Shown: positions 11,235 through 24,045 of the stretch, piece by piece | Numbering within the stretch: position 1 is the first letter of the stretch | How the letters are laid out: each line of letters opens with the position of its first letter | Source of the DNA: Sacculina carcini | Lineage: Eukaryota > Arthropoda > Thecostraca > Sacculinidae | NCBI GenBank assembly: GCA_916048095.2 | Contig: OU696584.1 | Coordinates: 2,313,317 to 2,377,316 of the forward strand | Length of the DNA stretch: 64,000 nt | Reading direction: 5' to 3' | The notes under the pieces: model-generated | Seen by the model: the letters and a program-made list of their open reading frames with translations, nothing else | What the model was told of the DNA's origin: nothing | The model's database searches: none | Position numbers and translations under genes: made by a program

Positions 11235-14211
11235 TTTGGTGCCGTGACCCGGATAGCTACTGATTGAAGCCATGACAACCCGTACGACTACAAATTGCTG
11301 CAGTGACCAGACAACTACAGAATTATTGCTGAATAGCATCATCGTGTCGAATGTTCGGTCGATCACACCGGTGGCTCAATGAACTGTGAGGTGAGTTTTA
11401 TCTCAATTTTCCTTAAGCCTTGTCAGCATCCAGAGCCTTACTCAGAATAAAATTAGGAAATATGAGAAATATATTTGGATGAAATATGGAGCAAATATAG
11501 ATCAGGAAACCCAGAAATAATTTTGCAGCTAATGTTAAAAATCAATGTGTTAGGTAAATATAGGAGGACCTCCAATCAATATTTTAGTAGATGCTGGGTG
11601 TGATATATGAATAATATCGAAATATTGCGTGAGGAATCTAAGTTGCATGTTTTGTAGGATGCGTTTGACTAGTATAAAGGGGACAAGATTAAACAATATT
11701 GCACTTATGAAATGATCGGTGTCTTTTGTGAATTTTGACACTAAATATTCTATTAGAGGACACGAAATTAAATATTTGGCTAATGTTGGATATTAGGCTG
11801 GGATCTGTTTAATTATTTGTATAATTATTATGGTGTACAATTGGACTTTGATATTATAATTTGTATGTCAAAACATGTACTATATACGACTGATAAATAT
11901 GAGAACACAATCACTCACAAATACTGTTTTTAATCAGGACGAGATGTTGAAATATTTGAAATGAAATGTAAAACTATCTGTCAAAAGTGACCGATATTTG
12001 AGAACATACATTTAAAGTATGTATAGCAACGCATATAAGATGCATTGGAACGTCAGGGCACGATACGCCGCAGATGACTAAATATATAAATGAATGATGA
12101 CTATATGACTAAATGACCAGATGAAGTAGATGTTGGTGTAGACACTGTGCATCTTATACCAGAAAATGAGATAATAATATATAATATATAATAATATATA
12201 TTACGAAATAATATAAAGAGATAATATATAATACGAAACGGATATCGAGAAAAGTTTTATACTGATGGATTGCTGATGACTGATACTGTCTGATGGACTT
12301 CACTGATGGATATATGAATGCGCTAAATATTGAGCAACAAAATAATGTACGAGGCACACATGGTGTCAAAAGAGAAGAGGCTTGTGTCAACCGTCTAACG
12401 GTGAAAATACATGAGACATTTAGTTGAAAGCATTTAACATGCTACTTAATAAACAAGCGGAGTTATTGAAGCAATTACTTCGTTGACTAAGTCGGTTAGT
12501 TGAAACTGGAGGCATACACAGAAGTATGCTACGACATCAATTAACTACCAATAAAGGAGATTGTAATTATCATCGAGAATATACGCAGAAGTATGCGTGC
12601 ACTCAAAGTTACAAAAGACGAAACATTACTCTGTAAGTGTGTAAAACATATTCTTAAAACTATATAAATATATGGCAACTTAACAATTATAAAGTGAAAG
12701 TGGGTTTAATTAGAAAAAATAAATACAATAATATTTCATAATGATTAAAAGTAAAACGGCTCAGGATATTGCTCCTATTAATTGTATCCTATTTATTGTC
12801 TCCTATTAATTGTCTATTTTCCTCTCATGATGCAGCCCCTGTTTTCCTACCTCGTGGTAAATTAGTTTCGTTTGTCCAAGTGGACATTGCATGCGTTTTT
12901 CATTCAATTCCCTGTCTCAATCCTGCTACCACACCGACACAGAACAATGAGTCACTGGCGAGAATTGTCCGTTTTTCGGTCTGAAGAGGCGAGATTGAGT
13001 CAACAGTGTGCTGAACCCCCTGATCAACCGTGTGCTGAACTGACAGTCTACTAACAACGACAACGAAAACAATTAGCGGACTGAGATAAGTCAATGCCGA
13101 AATCACCGTTCACCGAACAACCTGAAAAACAACTGCGATAAAGATGGGGACGAGTAATCATGGAAGACGGTCGGATATTAATCAACGCTATTAACAACGA
13201 AGTGCTGCAGGTGTTTGCGCAAAACGACGACAGCAGCTGGATGACTGGTGAAGCAGCGCGTGTACTGCGAGTCGACAAAGTATACCCCGCCGGTGTACGA
13301 CCTCTGTCTGATGTGGTTCAAGATCAACACCACCTGCTTGGATCGAACCGTGGACGCGTTCGTGGTCGGCGACAAATGGTTTTATTAACACGATATATCG
13401 CTCATTTTATATGTATAATGTGTTGAGCTAGTTAGAATTAATTGTAACCAGAGGTCCGTAACCTTATGTCCATAACCCTGTGTTAATTACAACTAAGTTA
13501 GTTTCTCATGTAGATTTGTGAGATATAGATTCTTGTTCTAGATTTTAAGTTACTGTGTTAGTTGCGATTAATTTATACGATAGACATAGACATGAGCTAA
13601 TCTAGAATTGTATTTCATTGTATAATTGTATGTTTAAGTACTTTGATATACACACTTGAAAATTTAGGTCAAATGGGTCGTAATGACTAGTTAGGGTTAT
13701 AGCTAATAATTTGTCAGCGAAAATGTAAAGATAACTGGTCTGAATAATTTTATAAACCTCACTTTTGGTTCAAGCTGTCGAGTAGTTTGGACTATTACTG
13801 AACGCTGGAGCTGTCAGTTATTGATGATGCAGGAATACCACAAAAATATTGGGATGAGGCAAACATCGACAAAAGACAGTTAATGTGCCAGAATTCACCA
13901 GCAATTGACTGGTGACACAGGATGTTCCTGTGTTTTATGTACGGCCCTGTCGACTCGATGTGACAGTTGATTATTACAGCCGCACAATGCTGCATGCACT
14001 TACTCATGGAGTATGTGTGTATGGTGAGAAATGGCGCTGTATAATCACTGATCAGAATTATGCCTCAGTCCTACCCTGAAGTGGAAACTCGGCAAATAAT
14101 GACTGGCAGTGTGCAATAATTGCAACTATCATGATTCAGTAGAGCCGTTGGCTTTGATGGCCGTGATTGTGTCTAGTGTTCACATTCGTTTAAAAGACCT
14201 CGCAGCTGTGA

Positions 14212-14580
14212 TATAACAAAGTTATAATCAGACCAGTTTTCTATCGGTCAGTTTACTCAGTTTTCTTTCTCTCTCTTTCTCAGTCTACGCTCGCGTTCTT
14301 TAGCGGACTGCTTGTGCAGCTGTCGTTAGGCTAATTTATGTGTTAGGGTGGCGTCAGTAGTACACTGCCCCTGATATGCTTGGCAGCGTGTTACTGTTGA
14401 TTAATTATCTTTTTTGTGTGTCTGACTTGGCTGAGCATCTAATTGCAACACGCCTGTGTACTGTCAGATCGCGTTTAGAAATAGCTTGTGTCCCGGTTGT
14501 GTGGTTCGAGCGGTTTGGCCAGTTGGCAATTGCTTGCGGAATATGGTGCCAACGACGTGTGTTCGTACACCACCGTTACA
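14212..14580 (+). repeat. 3' LTR of copy A, shortened
   Basis: Matches the first 350 bp of the 5' LTR and its last dozen bases, and is immediately followed by the GCATA duplication. It is preceded by GACCTCGCAGCTG, the sequence that also precedes the 3' LTR in copy B and, slightly changed, in the 24868-28246 element. Confidence 0.8.
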
Positions 14581-14939
14581 GCATAGAATAAAGAATTAAT
14601 ATAATACGAAAGGAAGAATGAGAAATAAAAATAAAGGTTAGGTTGGGCTGGGTTGGGTTAGGTTGGGTTAGGTATAGAGTAAAGAAAAAAGTTAGGTTAG
14701 GTATGGAATACAGAAAAAAGTTAGGTTAGGTATATAATAAAGATAAAAGTTAGGTTAGGTATATAATAAAGAAAAAAGTTAGGTTAGGTATATAATAAAG
14801 AAAAAATTTAGGTTAGGTATGGAATACAGAAAAAAGTTAGGTTAGGTATGGAATACAGAGAAAAAGTTAGGTTAGGTTTATAATAGGAAGAAAAAAAAAG
14901 AAAGAAAAAAAAGAAAAAAAAAAGTTAGGTCAAGTAAGG
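14581..14939. repeat. TTAGGTT minisatellite between the two LTR elements
   Basis: About eight tandem units near 29 bp, each with GTTAGGTTAGG followed by an AT-rich then A-rich run, ending in an A/G-rich tract at 14886-14925. No gene. It is the spacer between copy A and the oppositely oriented copy B and continues the sequence left of copy A, so both elements landed in one minisatellite. Confidence 0.8.
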
Positions 14940-15646
14940 TGTAACAGTTGTGATAATAATAATATGTTGTTATTATGTTGTTCTTCGTTCGGCTGATCGT
15001 GAAGTCTTGATAGTTCCTCTTGATGTTGTGGTCCGCGATAACAAGTAATAGTCACCCAGTCGAAGTTGAATTGTATATTTTCAGCAATCAGTCAATCTAC
15101 GTTAAAGTTATTCTTAAATCTAATGAATTGATTACGGCTTGCCTGAGTGAGTGGTGAGTCCTACATCGCACGTCGCTAGTCCAGCTCAAGCTAAACCAAC
15201 TGACCCACCAACAAGCACAGCCAAAGTACCGCCCAAGCCTAGCCTCCAAGCCCCCTATTCTTAGTAAACCACGGTTTATATACCTACGAACACACGTCGT
15301 TGGCACCATATTCCGCAAGCAATTGCCAACTGGCCAAACCGCTCGAACCACACAACCGGGACACAAGCTATTTCTAAACGCGATTTGACAGTACACAGGC
15401 GTGTTGCCTCGAGATGATCAGCCAAGTCAAACCGACAAAAAAGGGTCATTAATCACTGTCACACATATTCCGCTAGAGCCAAACATACCAGGCACCGTGT
15501 AATACGGGCGTCGCTCTAACACATAAATTAGCCCAACGACAGCTGCACAAGCAAGCCGCGAAAGAACGCGAACGTAAACTGAGAAAGAGAAAGAAAACCG
15601 AGTGAACTGATAGATAGAAAACTGGTCTGATTATAACTTTGTTATA
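14940..15646 (-). repeat. 3' LTR of copy B
   Basis: 707-bp repeat, plus-strand start TGTAACAGTTGTGATAATAA and end CTTTGTTATA. Near-identical to 18687-19393 and the inverse of the copy A LTR, though longer by an indel region. Confidence 0.85.
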
Positions 15647-18600
15647 TCACAGCTGCGAGGTCTTTTAAACGAATGTGAACACTAGACACAATCACGGCCA
15701 TCAAAGCCAACGGCTCTACTCAATCGTGATAGTTGCAATTATAGCAAACTGCCAGTCATTATTTGCCGGGTTTCCACTTCAGGGTAGGACTGAGGCATAA
15801 TTCTGATCAGTGATTATACAGCGTCATTTCTCACCATACACACATACTCCATGAGTAAGTGCATACAGCATTGTGCGTCTGTAATAATCAACTGTCACAT
15901 CGAGTCGACAGGGCCGTACATAAAACACAGGAACATCCTGTGTCACCAGTCAATTGCTGGTGAATTCTGGCACATTAACTGTCCTTTTTCGATGTTTGCC
16001 TCATCCCAATAGTTTTGTGGTATTCCGGCAGCATCAATAACTGACAGCTCCAGCGTTCAGTATTAGTTCAAAATACTCGACAGCTTGATTACAAGTGAGG
16101 TTTTTAAAATTATTCAGACCAGTAATCTTTACATTTTCATTAAAAACTATTAGCTATAACCCTAACTAGTCATTACAACCCCTTTCACCTAAATATTCAA
16201 GGGTGTATATCAAAGTACTTAAACACAATTATACAATGAAACAAAATTCTTGATTAGCGCATGTCTATGTCTATCGCATACATTAATCGCAACTAACACA
16301 GTAACTTAAAATCTAGAACAACACGAATCTATATCTCACAAATCTACAAGAGAAACTAACTTAGATGTAATTAACACACGGTTATGGACATAAGGTTACG
16401 GACCCCTGGCTATAAAATTAACACTATTAAATCTAACTAGCTCAGCACATTATACATATAAAATGAGCGATATATCGTGTTAATAAAGCCATGTGTTGCC
16501 GACCACAAGCGCGTCCACGGCTCGATCCAAGCAGGTGTTGTTGATCTTGAACCACATCAGGCAGAGGTCGTACACCGGCGGGGTATACTGTGTCGACTCG
16601 TAGTCCACGCGCTGTTTCACCAGTCATTCAGCTGCTGTCGTCGTTTTGCGCAAACACCTGCAGCACTTCGTTGGGAATCTCGTTGATAAATATTCGACCG
16701 TCTTCCATGATTACTCGTCCCCATCTTTATCGCAGTTGTCTTTTGGGTTGATTGGTGAACCGCTGGTGTTGTCTCGGCTCGTGTTGATGATGATTTCGAC
16801 AATGGCTTATCTCAGTCCGCTATTTGTTTTCGTTTTCGTTGTTAGTAGACTGTCAGTTCAGCACACGGTTGATCAGGGGGTTCAGCCCACTGTTGACTCA
16901 ATCTCGCCTCTTCAGACCGAAAAACGGACAATTTTCGCCAGTGACTCATTGTTCTGTGTCGGTGTGGTAGCAGGATTGAGACAGGGAATTGAATGAAAAA
17001 CTCATGCAATGTCCACTTGGAAATACGAAACTAATTTACCACGAGGTAGGAAAACTGGGCCGCATCATGAGAGGAAAATAGACAATTAATAGGAGACAAT
17101 AAATAGGATACAATTAATAGGAGCAATATCCAGAGCCGTTTTACTTTTAATCATTATGAAATATTATTGTATTTATATATTCTAATTAAACCCACTTTTA
17201 CTTTATAATTGTTAAGTTGCCATATATTTATATAGTTTTAAGAATGTGTTTTACACACTTACAGAGTTATGTTTCGTCTTTTGTAACTTTGAGTGCACGC
17301 ATACTTATGCGTATATTCTGCATGATAATTACAATCTTCTTTATTGGTTGTTAATTGATGTCGTAGCATACTTCTGTGTATGCCTCCAGTTTCAACTAAC
17401 CGACTTAGTCAACAAAGGAATTGCTTCAATAACTCCGCTTGTTCATTAAGTAGCATGTTAAATGCTTTCAACTAAATGTCTTGTGTATTTTCACCGTTAG
17501 ACGGTTGACACAAGCCTCTTCTCTTTTGACACCATGTGTGCCTCGTACATTATTTTGTTGCTCAATATTTAACGCATTCATATATCCATCAGTTAAGTCT
17601 ATGGAACTTTCCTCGATATCCGTTTCCTATTTTATAACACCTCTTACACTCTCATTTTCTGGTATGAGATACACAGTGTCTACACCAACATCTACTTAAT
17701 CTGGTCATTTAGTCATATAGTCATCAATCATTTAAATATTTAGTCATCAGTCATTTATTTATTTAGTCATCAGCGGCATATCGTGCCCTGACGTTCCAAT
17801 GCATCTTATATGCGTTGCTATACATACCTTAAATGTATGTTCTCAAATAGCTGTCACTTTTGACAGATAGTTTTACATTTCATTTCAAATATTTCAACAT
17901 CTCGTCCTGATTAAAAACAGTATTTGTGAGTGATTGTGTTCTCATATTTATCAGTCGTATATAGTACATGTTTTGACATACAAATTATAATATCAAAGTC
18001 CAATTGTACACCATAATAATTATACAAATAATTAAACAGTTCCCAGCCTAATATCAAGCATTAGCCTAATATTTAATTTCGTGTCCTCTAATAGAATATT
18101 TAGTGTCAAAATTCACAAAAGACACCGATCATTTCATAGGTGCAATATTGTTTAATCTTGTGCCCTTTATACTAGTCAAACGCATCCTACAAAACATGCA
18201 ACTTAGCTTCTTCACGCAATATTTCGATATTATTCATACATCACACCCAGCATCTACTAAAATTTTGATTGGAGGTCCGCCTATATTTACATAACATATT
18301 GATTTTTAACATTAGCTGCAGAATTATTTCTGGGTTTTGCTTTCTGAACCACAAACTGACCATATTCGGTGGTGGTTTTGGTTCATTTTTTCATACTTAA
18401 TATCACTGATATTTCCTGATCTGTATTTGCTCCATATTTCATCCAAGTATATTTCTTATATTTCCTAATTTTATTCTGAGTAAGGCTCTGGATGCTGACA
18501 ATGCTTAAGGAAAATTGATATAAAACTCACCTCACAGTTCATTGAGCCACCGGTGTGATCGACCGAACATTCGACACGATGATGCTATTCAGCAATAATT

Positions 18601-18686
18601 CTGTAGTTGTCTGGTCACTGCAGCAATTTGTAGTCGTACGGGTTGTCATGGCTTCAATCAGTAGCTATCCGGGTCACGGCACCAAA

Positions 18687-19393
18687 TGTAACAGTTGTGA
18701 TAATAATAATATGTTGTTATTATGTTGTTCTTCGTTCGGCTGATCGTTAAGTCTTGATAGTTCCTCTTGATGTTGTGGTCCGCGATTACAAGTAATAGTC
18801 ACCCAGTCGAAGTTGAATTGTATATTTTCAGCAATCAGTCAATCTACGTTAAAGTTATTCTTAAATCTAATGAATTGATTACGGCTTGCCTGAGTGAGTG
18901 GTGAGTCCTACATCGCACGTCGCTAGTCCAGCTCAAACTAAACCAACTGACCCACCAACAAGCACAGCCAAAGTACCGCCCAAGCCTAGCCTCCAAGCCC
19001 CCTATTCTTAGTAAACCACGGTTTATATACCTACGAACACACGTCGTTGGCACCATATTCCGCAAGCAATTGCCAACTGGCCAAACCGCTCGAACCACAC
19101 AACCGGGACACAAGCTATTTCTAAACGCGATTTGACAGTACACAGGCGTGTTGCCTCGAGATGATCAGCCAAGTCAAACGTACAAAAAAGGGTCATTAAT
19201 CACTGTCACACATATTCCGCTAGAGCCAAACATACCAGGCACCGTGTAATACGGGCGTCGCTCTAACACATAAATTAGCCCAACGACAGCTGCACAAGCA
19301 AGCCGCGAAAGAACGCGAACGTAAACTGCGAAAGAGAAAGAAAACCGGGTGAACTGATAGATAAAAAACTGGTCTGATTATAACTTTGTTATA
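18687..19393 (-). repeat. 5' LTR of copy B
   Basis: 707-bp partner of 14940-15646. Because the element reads leftward, this is the 5' LTR. The primer-binding-site candidate lies at 18667-18686 on the minus strand. Confidence 0.85.
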
Positions 19394-21049
19394 TTAGGTT
19401 AAGAGCGATGTCAGAGGGGGTTGACGTCAGAGGGGGGAGACGTCACAGTGGGGGCAAGGGGGGAGTGTGAGGTCATATGTGACAAAGTGGTGCAGCCTTC
19501 TACTGTGTTGTGTATTGTGTTTGTATTGTGAGAGATAACGTGAGTAAGTGTGTATGTGTGTATGCGCGTGTGCTCTTGTCGCATTTAGTGTTTTCTGTAT
19601 GTGTGATTCGTGCTCGCTTCGTTTAGTTCACTAGGTGTTCGTGCATGTGTGTGTGTATGTGTGTGTGTGTGAAGGAGAGCGAATTTGATATGCGTAGAGA
19701 ACGGTCGTGGTGTGTGAGCGGTGCGTAAGAGCGTTGCGTGGTAGCTGTGTGATGTAGTGATCGTGCTGGGTGATTGTGATTGTGGTGTGTGTGTGTGTGT
19801 GTGTGATAGTGTTGCGTGGTGGTTTGCGTTTGGATATTTGTATATAATTTTTTTTATTACACCTACAAAAGTACCTTTCCTTGACCACTTTTAGTGAACC
19901 TCTTAGTTATGAGGAGTTGATGGAAATAGTTGAGGGGTTGAAGCCTCCCCCCCTATTGTTTCTATCAATCGCCCTGGAACCGCCAGTGGTGTAGTTTGTT
20001 GAGTCTGTCGCAATGATGTGACACGGTAGTGACATTAAAATCCACAATCAAATTCCACATACTCACTGGGTGTTAATTTTCTTGAATGTTCCAATGTCTA
20101 AATGGATTTTGCAGATATAACATCATTTAATTATGCGGTGAATATTTTCAAGTGATGCTGATTTAAATAGTTGCTCTAAGGTAGATCGAAAAGTATACAA
20201 ATGAAAGTTAAACTTGATTGCACAAATGCACCTGTCAGAGAGTTATGTTTATATTATGTCTATGGGAACGTATATACGCAAGATGCTCAGCACCACACAA
20301 GGACACAATGCTCACACGTCTTCTAGACACATGCATAACTAGTTTGAATTGACAATATATGCACATGAGATGCATTGCACAACTTTACAACTGTGAATTT
20401 TCCTGATAGTGTGAAATAATTATTCAAAAAGTTGAAAATTGTCCCAAGTTGTTTTAAACAATGAAAAAGTTGCAAAAGTTGCGCTAAAAACAAAAAGTTG
20501 TAAAAAGTTGCATTTATAACTTCTTTAATATTAACATCAGATCAATTCAGTATTGATGTTTGGGCTTCCCAGGATGAACAGAGTCTGTTATGAAAAAGTT
20601 TGATTTGCAACAAAAGGACACCCTAAATAACACTGTCACCATTGTGTATACGTAAAGTACTGCTTATCCGTGCGTACACTATACGTCAGGTACAATGTCG
20701 GCACCATCACTATTTCCCCAAAATGGACGTCTATTGTTGTAGTTGGGTGTGTAGGTGTTTTTGATCAGGGGTAGTAAAAAACTTCAAATAATGGTACCGG
20801 ATCATAGTTGTTTCTTTTCATGTGTTCCGATCTGAGAAAATCAGGTTAGTATTTCGATTGAACAAATTAGCGTTATGACAAGACGTGTCTGTTTTTGATT
20901 TAATTCTAATTGCGATTACACGTGGTTTTTTCAAATGAAACCATATTTGTTTTTTCAATTTTGGACCTAGGGGAGTTTTTGTTTTTTATAAAAAAATGAA
21001 TGGGGAGATGTTATGGGGTACTCTTTGTGTCATAGGTTATAGGTACTCT
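19394..21049. other. Gene-free stretch with GT-rich and AT-rich DNA
   Basis: 19400-19460 has near-repeats of GACGTCAGAGGGGG. 19500-19810 is GT-rich with a (GT)n tract near 19788-19804. 20100-21050 is AT-rich unique-looking sequence with several AAAGTTG repeats around 20430-20515. I see no coding region, RNA gene or element with defined ends. Confidence 0.5.
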
Positions 21050-21275
21050 CTCTGTCTTCTACAAAATAACTCCTACTGATGCGATGAATTTTTAGGCTAT
21101 TTCTAACTTCTTTTTTTCTGGCTCCTTATTTCTTGCACATCATTAACCCCTCCATGCTACATGGTGTCTTCGTTCCTGATAACATGCTGTTGTATATCCT
21201 ATTCTTTAAACCATCTCTTGATCCTTCTGTTTGTAAGAACTATCGTCCTGTTTCTATTATTGGGCTAGTATTGCG
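21050..21275 (+). mobile_element. L2-type LINE fragment (RT N-terminal side)
   Basis: This 220-bp piece matches 34250-34480 of the longer LINE almost word for word (TTTAGGCTATTTCTAACT, CCTTCTGTT.GTAAGAACTAT). It corresponds to the segment just before and including the NYRPVSII motif of the reverse transcriptase. It is a short, decayed piece, separate from the endonuclease piece that follows at 21362. Confidence 0.7.
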
Positions 21276-21361
21276 TTGTTATTATTTATCGTCATAACCA
21301 TTGTGTTACCAATCGGGCTTTATTTGATGAGCTTACCTCTCTTTTATAATAATTAGTTGCT

Positions 21362-21623
21362 GTGTATTACAGTCGCTTTCTCATCCTTGGTGATTTTTTC
21401 TTTTGGGTCGATTCTACCGATAATTTCTATGCCAACAATTTCCTATCCGTTGTTATTAGCTTCGGTCTTTGCTCTCCGGTTTCATCTCCTACACATGTAT
21501 CTGGTCACACACTTGATCTTCTCTTCCCTGAACCAGTTCTGTCAGCTGATTTTTCGATACCTGATGTGCAAGTTTTTCCTCCTGACTCTTCCATTTGAAA
21601 TCATAGTTTTATTGTGTTCAATC
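21362..21623 (+). mobile_element. L2-type LINE, endonuclease piece (first part of a split copy)
   Basis: Translation gives the C-terminal half of an apurinic-type LINE endonuclease: LILGDF near the start, then SFGLCSPVSSPTHVSGHTLDLLF, here quoted only in part (THVSGHTLDL is the key motif). The piece stops at 21623, where a hAT-like block begins with CAGTGTTTG. L2-like sequence resumes at 28948, in the linker between endonuclease and reverse transcriptase, and again at 34154. I infer one LINE copy split twice. Confidence 0.65.
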
Positions 21624-22215
21624 CAGTGTTTGAAAAACCCGTTTTTTTCCAAAAAACCAAAAACTATGTTTTTCTTTAAACCCAAAAAAACCATTGCTTT
21701 TTTTGGTTTATTTGGTTTTTACACTTTGCACACACACAAATCAAAAAAAGGATTGTACCATGCTATTTAGTACATAGTTAAACATATATTAGTACCACTT
21801 ACCAAGAGTTTTGTAAATATTTAAAAAAGATAAAAATAATATCATAAAAATGTACACACAGGATCTTGAATTTCACCTTGTAGCATCTATAGGCAACGGA
21901 AGTTTTAAACCGCTTCCAATTGCGAAAGCAGTCGATTGTAAACACCCACATATGTTTGCAAAGTCCAATCCATATATCCAGTGGTCTTATTTATGAAAAT
22001 CTAGTGACTAAAAATCGTTTTTTCCATGGAGATTAATTCATGTTTGTTTTCAGAGTAAACACAGTTTTTATTAACTCAGAGGTTTCTGAAAATAGTGTTT
22101 TTGATAGAAACTCAATTGTTTTGTCGTAAATATTTAGGATTTCTCATAAATACCAACTACAATGTTTCCCCAGCAAAAACCAAAAATGTTAATAAAAATG
22201 TTTCCCATATCGTGC

Positions 22216-24045
22216 AAACATCAACAACAACAACGACGTGTATTTGCTATAGCGCCGGTAAAACACAAGCGCGAAAAAGGGAAAACATCAATTGAGATAA
22301 AACGACAATTGTAAAGAATATGGGAGAAATGAGCAAGTAAAAGAAAGAGAAGTCACAAAACATCCAAAATTGGTAAATAGCAAGCACAAGCACAAAGGGC
22401 ACAGTTCGAAAAAATCAAGTGGTATGTTCGAACAATAAAATCGACAGAGAATTATTATAGAGAACATTCACAATAGAATAAATAAAGCAGCAAGGAAGGA
22501 AAGGAAGCAGTAACTGTTCAAGACAGGGGAAAATAAGACAACGAGAATTGAAACAATCATGAAACGGAGAAATAGCTCAAACAATATCACAGAGAGGCGA
22601 AAGGAGAGAGAGAGTGAGAGAGGGGATCAAATGAAATGTCAAAAAGGTACAGGCGAAGCCGATGGCGGAATGACCGAAATGAAGAGGCGCGGGTGATATG
22701 AGAGGGAAGATAATTATACAAGCGAGGGGCGTAAAAGAAGAACGACTTAGAGGACCAGGAAGATTCATTAGATGCACGAGGACAAGCGAGAGGAGTGTGA
22801 GTCAGTGGGAGACAAAAGATTAGCAAGATAAGAAGGTTGGTGAGGATCATGCAGAAGCTTGTAAATGAGACAGCAAAGGCGAAAATGAATTCGTGGGATG
22901 ATAGGAAGCCAGTGGAGTTGAAAAAGTAGGTGAGACGTGTGGCGAGAAAAGGTAGGATGAAAGACAAATCGACAAGATTGGTTGATCACACGCTGAAGGA
23001 TTAAGAGATGAGAACGAGGAGCACTAAAGTAAAGCGAGTTGCAGTAGTCTAACCTGGGGAAAATGAGAGTGTGAACAAGAGTGATGGCGGAATTTTTATC
23101 AAGATAGGGACGTATAGGTTAGAGAGAGCGCAGAATAAGACAAGTGCGGGCGACAGAAACGATATTGTCAAAGCAGGAGAGCGAAGAGACAAAGATAGAG
23201 CCGAGATTGCGAACAGCAGTTGAGATAGGAAATGGGAGAAGAGGAGGTGAAATACGAGGTGGATGGAGGACGATGAACTCAGACTTAGAAGTATTCAAGT
23301 ACAACTGCCGAGAGGCGGCCCATGAGGAAATTTCAGAAAGTATATCAGAGAGAAAGGAGGGAGTATCAGGAGTGACAGGAATGAGGAATTGGATGTCATC
23401 GGCATAGATTTTGAAAGTAATGGAATGTTGTCGAAGAACAGGGCAAAGAGAAGACATATAAAGATTAAATAATAGTGGGCCAAGGACGGAACCTTGGGGA
23501 ACACCAGATCGAAGAGGGAAGTGAGCAGAGGTAGAGGAATTGAAGTCAACTGAGTAAGTACGATCAGTGAGGTAAGATTTCAGAAGAGAAAGGGCGGAAG
23601 AAGAAAGACCCAAACAGGAAAGATCACGAATAATAATAGGGTGACTAACCAGATAAAAAGCCGAGGACAGATCAAGTAATACCAAGAGGACAGATTGACG
23701 GTAGGAGAAGTGTGAAAGGGTGTCATTACACAAGGAAATATGTAAAGATTCAGTAGAGTGAGCAGAGCGGAAGCCAGATTGACACGGGTCAAGGAATTTA
23801 GAGATGTAAGGAGAGAGTTGCAATGAAATAGCTGATTCAAGGAGTTTGGAGGGAAGACTGAGGAGAGATATAGGACGGTAATTGGTGAGAGCAGCGGGAT
23901 CAAGAGTAGGTTTTTTTATAATGGGTCGAACAATAGCATGTTTGTCTGGCAAGAAAACACCATGCAGAAAAGAAGAGTTGATAAGGTGGAGAAGGTAAGG
24001 CACAAGAGAAGGAAGATACACAGAAATAGCTCGAAAATTAATCCC
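22216..24045 (-). mobile_element. L2-type LINE, 5'-truncated, inserted in the hAT-like unit
   Basis: Minus-strand LINE carrying most of the reverse transcriptase and the C-terminal region (22587-24021) and a 3' UTR that ends with GCGCTATAGCAAATAC and a short GTTGTTGTT tail (22216-22260). The 34154-36184 LINE ends with the same GCGCTATA...AAATACA sequence, so they belong to one family. The left and right junctions are exposed by copy 2 of the hAT-like unit, where CGTGCAA runs on directly into CATGCCAAAAAGT. The 5' end, including the endonuclease, is absent, as usual for LINE insertions. Confidence 0.8.
23119..24021 (-). CDS. L2-type LINE reverse transcriptase, partial, open
   Basis: A 300-codon open frame with LINE RT motifs in order: NYRPISLLSLPSKLLE (about residues 43-58), CQSGFRSAHSTE (about 81-92), LLVLLDLSSAF (motif A), SGVPQGSVLGPLLFNLY (motif B), and IYADDIQ with the catalytic YADD (motif C), then LYLNTSKSEF. 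The order and wording match the CR1/L2 group of non-LTR retrotransposons. The frame begins inside the enzyme because the element is 5' truncated; the ATG at 24021 is only the first in-frame Met. The C-terminal part continues in another frame at 22587-22967 (LHWLPIIPRIHF, APRLYNYLPSHI). It is not host coding sequence. Confidence 0.85.
   Translation of the reverse strand: MYLPSLVPYLLHLINSSFLHGVFLPDKHAIVRPIIKKPTLDPAALTNYRPISLLSLPSKLLESAISLQLSPYISKFLDPCQSGFRSAHSTESLHISLCNDTLSHFSYRQSVLLVLLDLSSAFYLVSHPIIIRDLSCLGLSSSALSLLKSYLTDRTYSVDFNSSTSAHFPLRSGVPQGSVLGPLLFNLYMSSLCPVLRQHSITFKIYADDIQFLIPVTPDTPSFLSDILSEISSWAASRQLYLNTSKSEFIVLHPPRISPPLLPFPISTAVRNLGSIFVSSLSCFDNIVSVARTCLILRSL

Larger units (their letters stand above)
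10560..14580 (+). mobile_element. Large, almost non-coding LTR element, copy A
   Basis: Seen: LTRs at 10560-11234 and 14212-14580 (the second shorter), flanked by the perfect 5-bp duplication GCATA (10555-10559 and 14581-14585). Directly after the 5' LTR is TTTGGTGCCGTGACCCGGAT, a primer-binding-site candidate. About 3 kb of internal DNA has little coding sequence: only a short aspartic-protease-like peptide (ILVDAGCD, near 11570-11600) is recognisable. This fits a non-autonomous LARD-type element or a decayed LTR retrotransposon. Copy B (14940-19393) is the same family in inverse orientation, and 24868-28246 is a more distant relative. It is a fossil that cannot make its own proteins. Confidence 0.8.
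14940..19393 (-). mobile_element. Large, almost non-coding LTR element, copy B (inverted)
   Basis: Seen: two 707-bp LTRs (14940-15646 and 18687-19393) that differ by eye at roughly 1% of positions, so the insertion is young. The internal region is the reverse complement of that of copy A, with the same primer-site candidate (minus strand, just left of 18687) and the same short protease-like remnant (near 18240-18290). The flanks TAAGG and TTAGG suggest a 5-bp duplication with one difference. There is no gag-pol coding region; it would depend on proteins from elsewhere. With copy A it forms inverted arms of about 4 kb around a 360-bp spacer. Confidence 0.8.

Noticed and set aside
13160-13426. 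88-codon frame in LTR copy A as a gene
   Set aside because: Its counterpart in copy B is open only in part, and no motif is recognisable; I treat it as internal element sequence.
14690-14890. Regular repeats as a CRISPR array
   Set aside because: Repeats are contiguous minisatellite units without unique spacers, in a eukaryotic genome.
10440-14939. True telomere
   Set aside because: TTAGG words are interrupted by AT-rich unit sequence and lie between transposons, with normal DNA on both sides.
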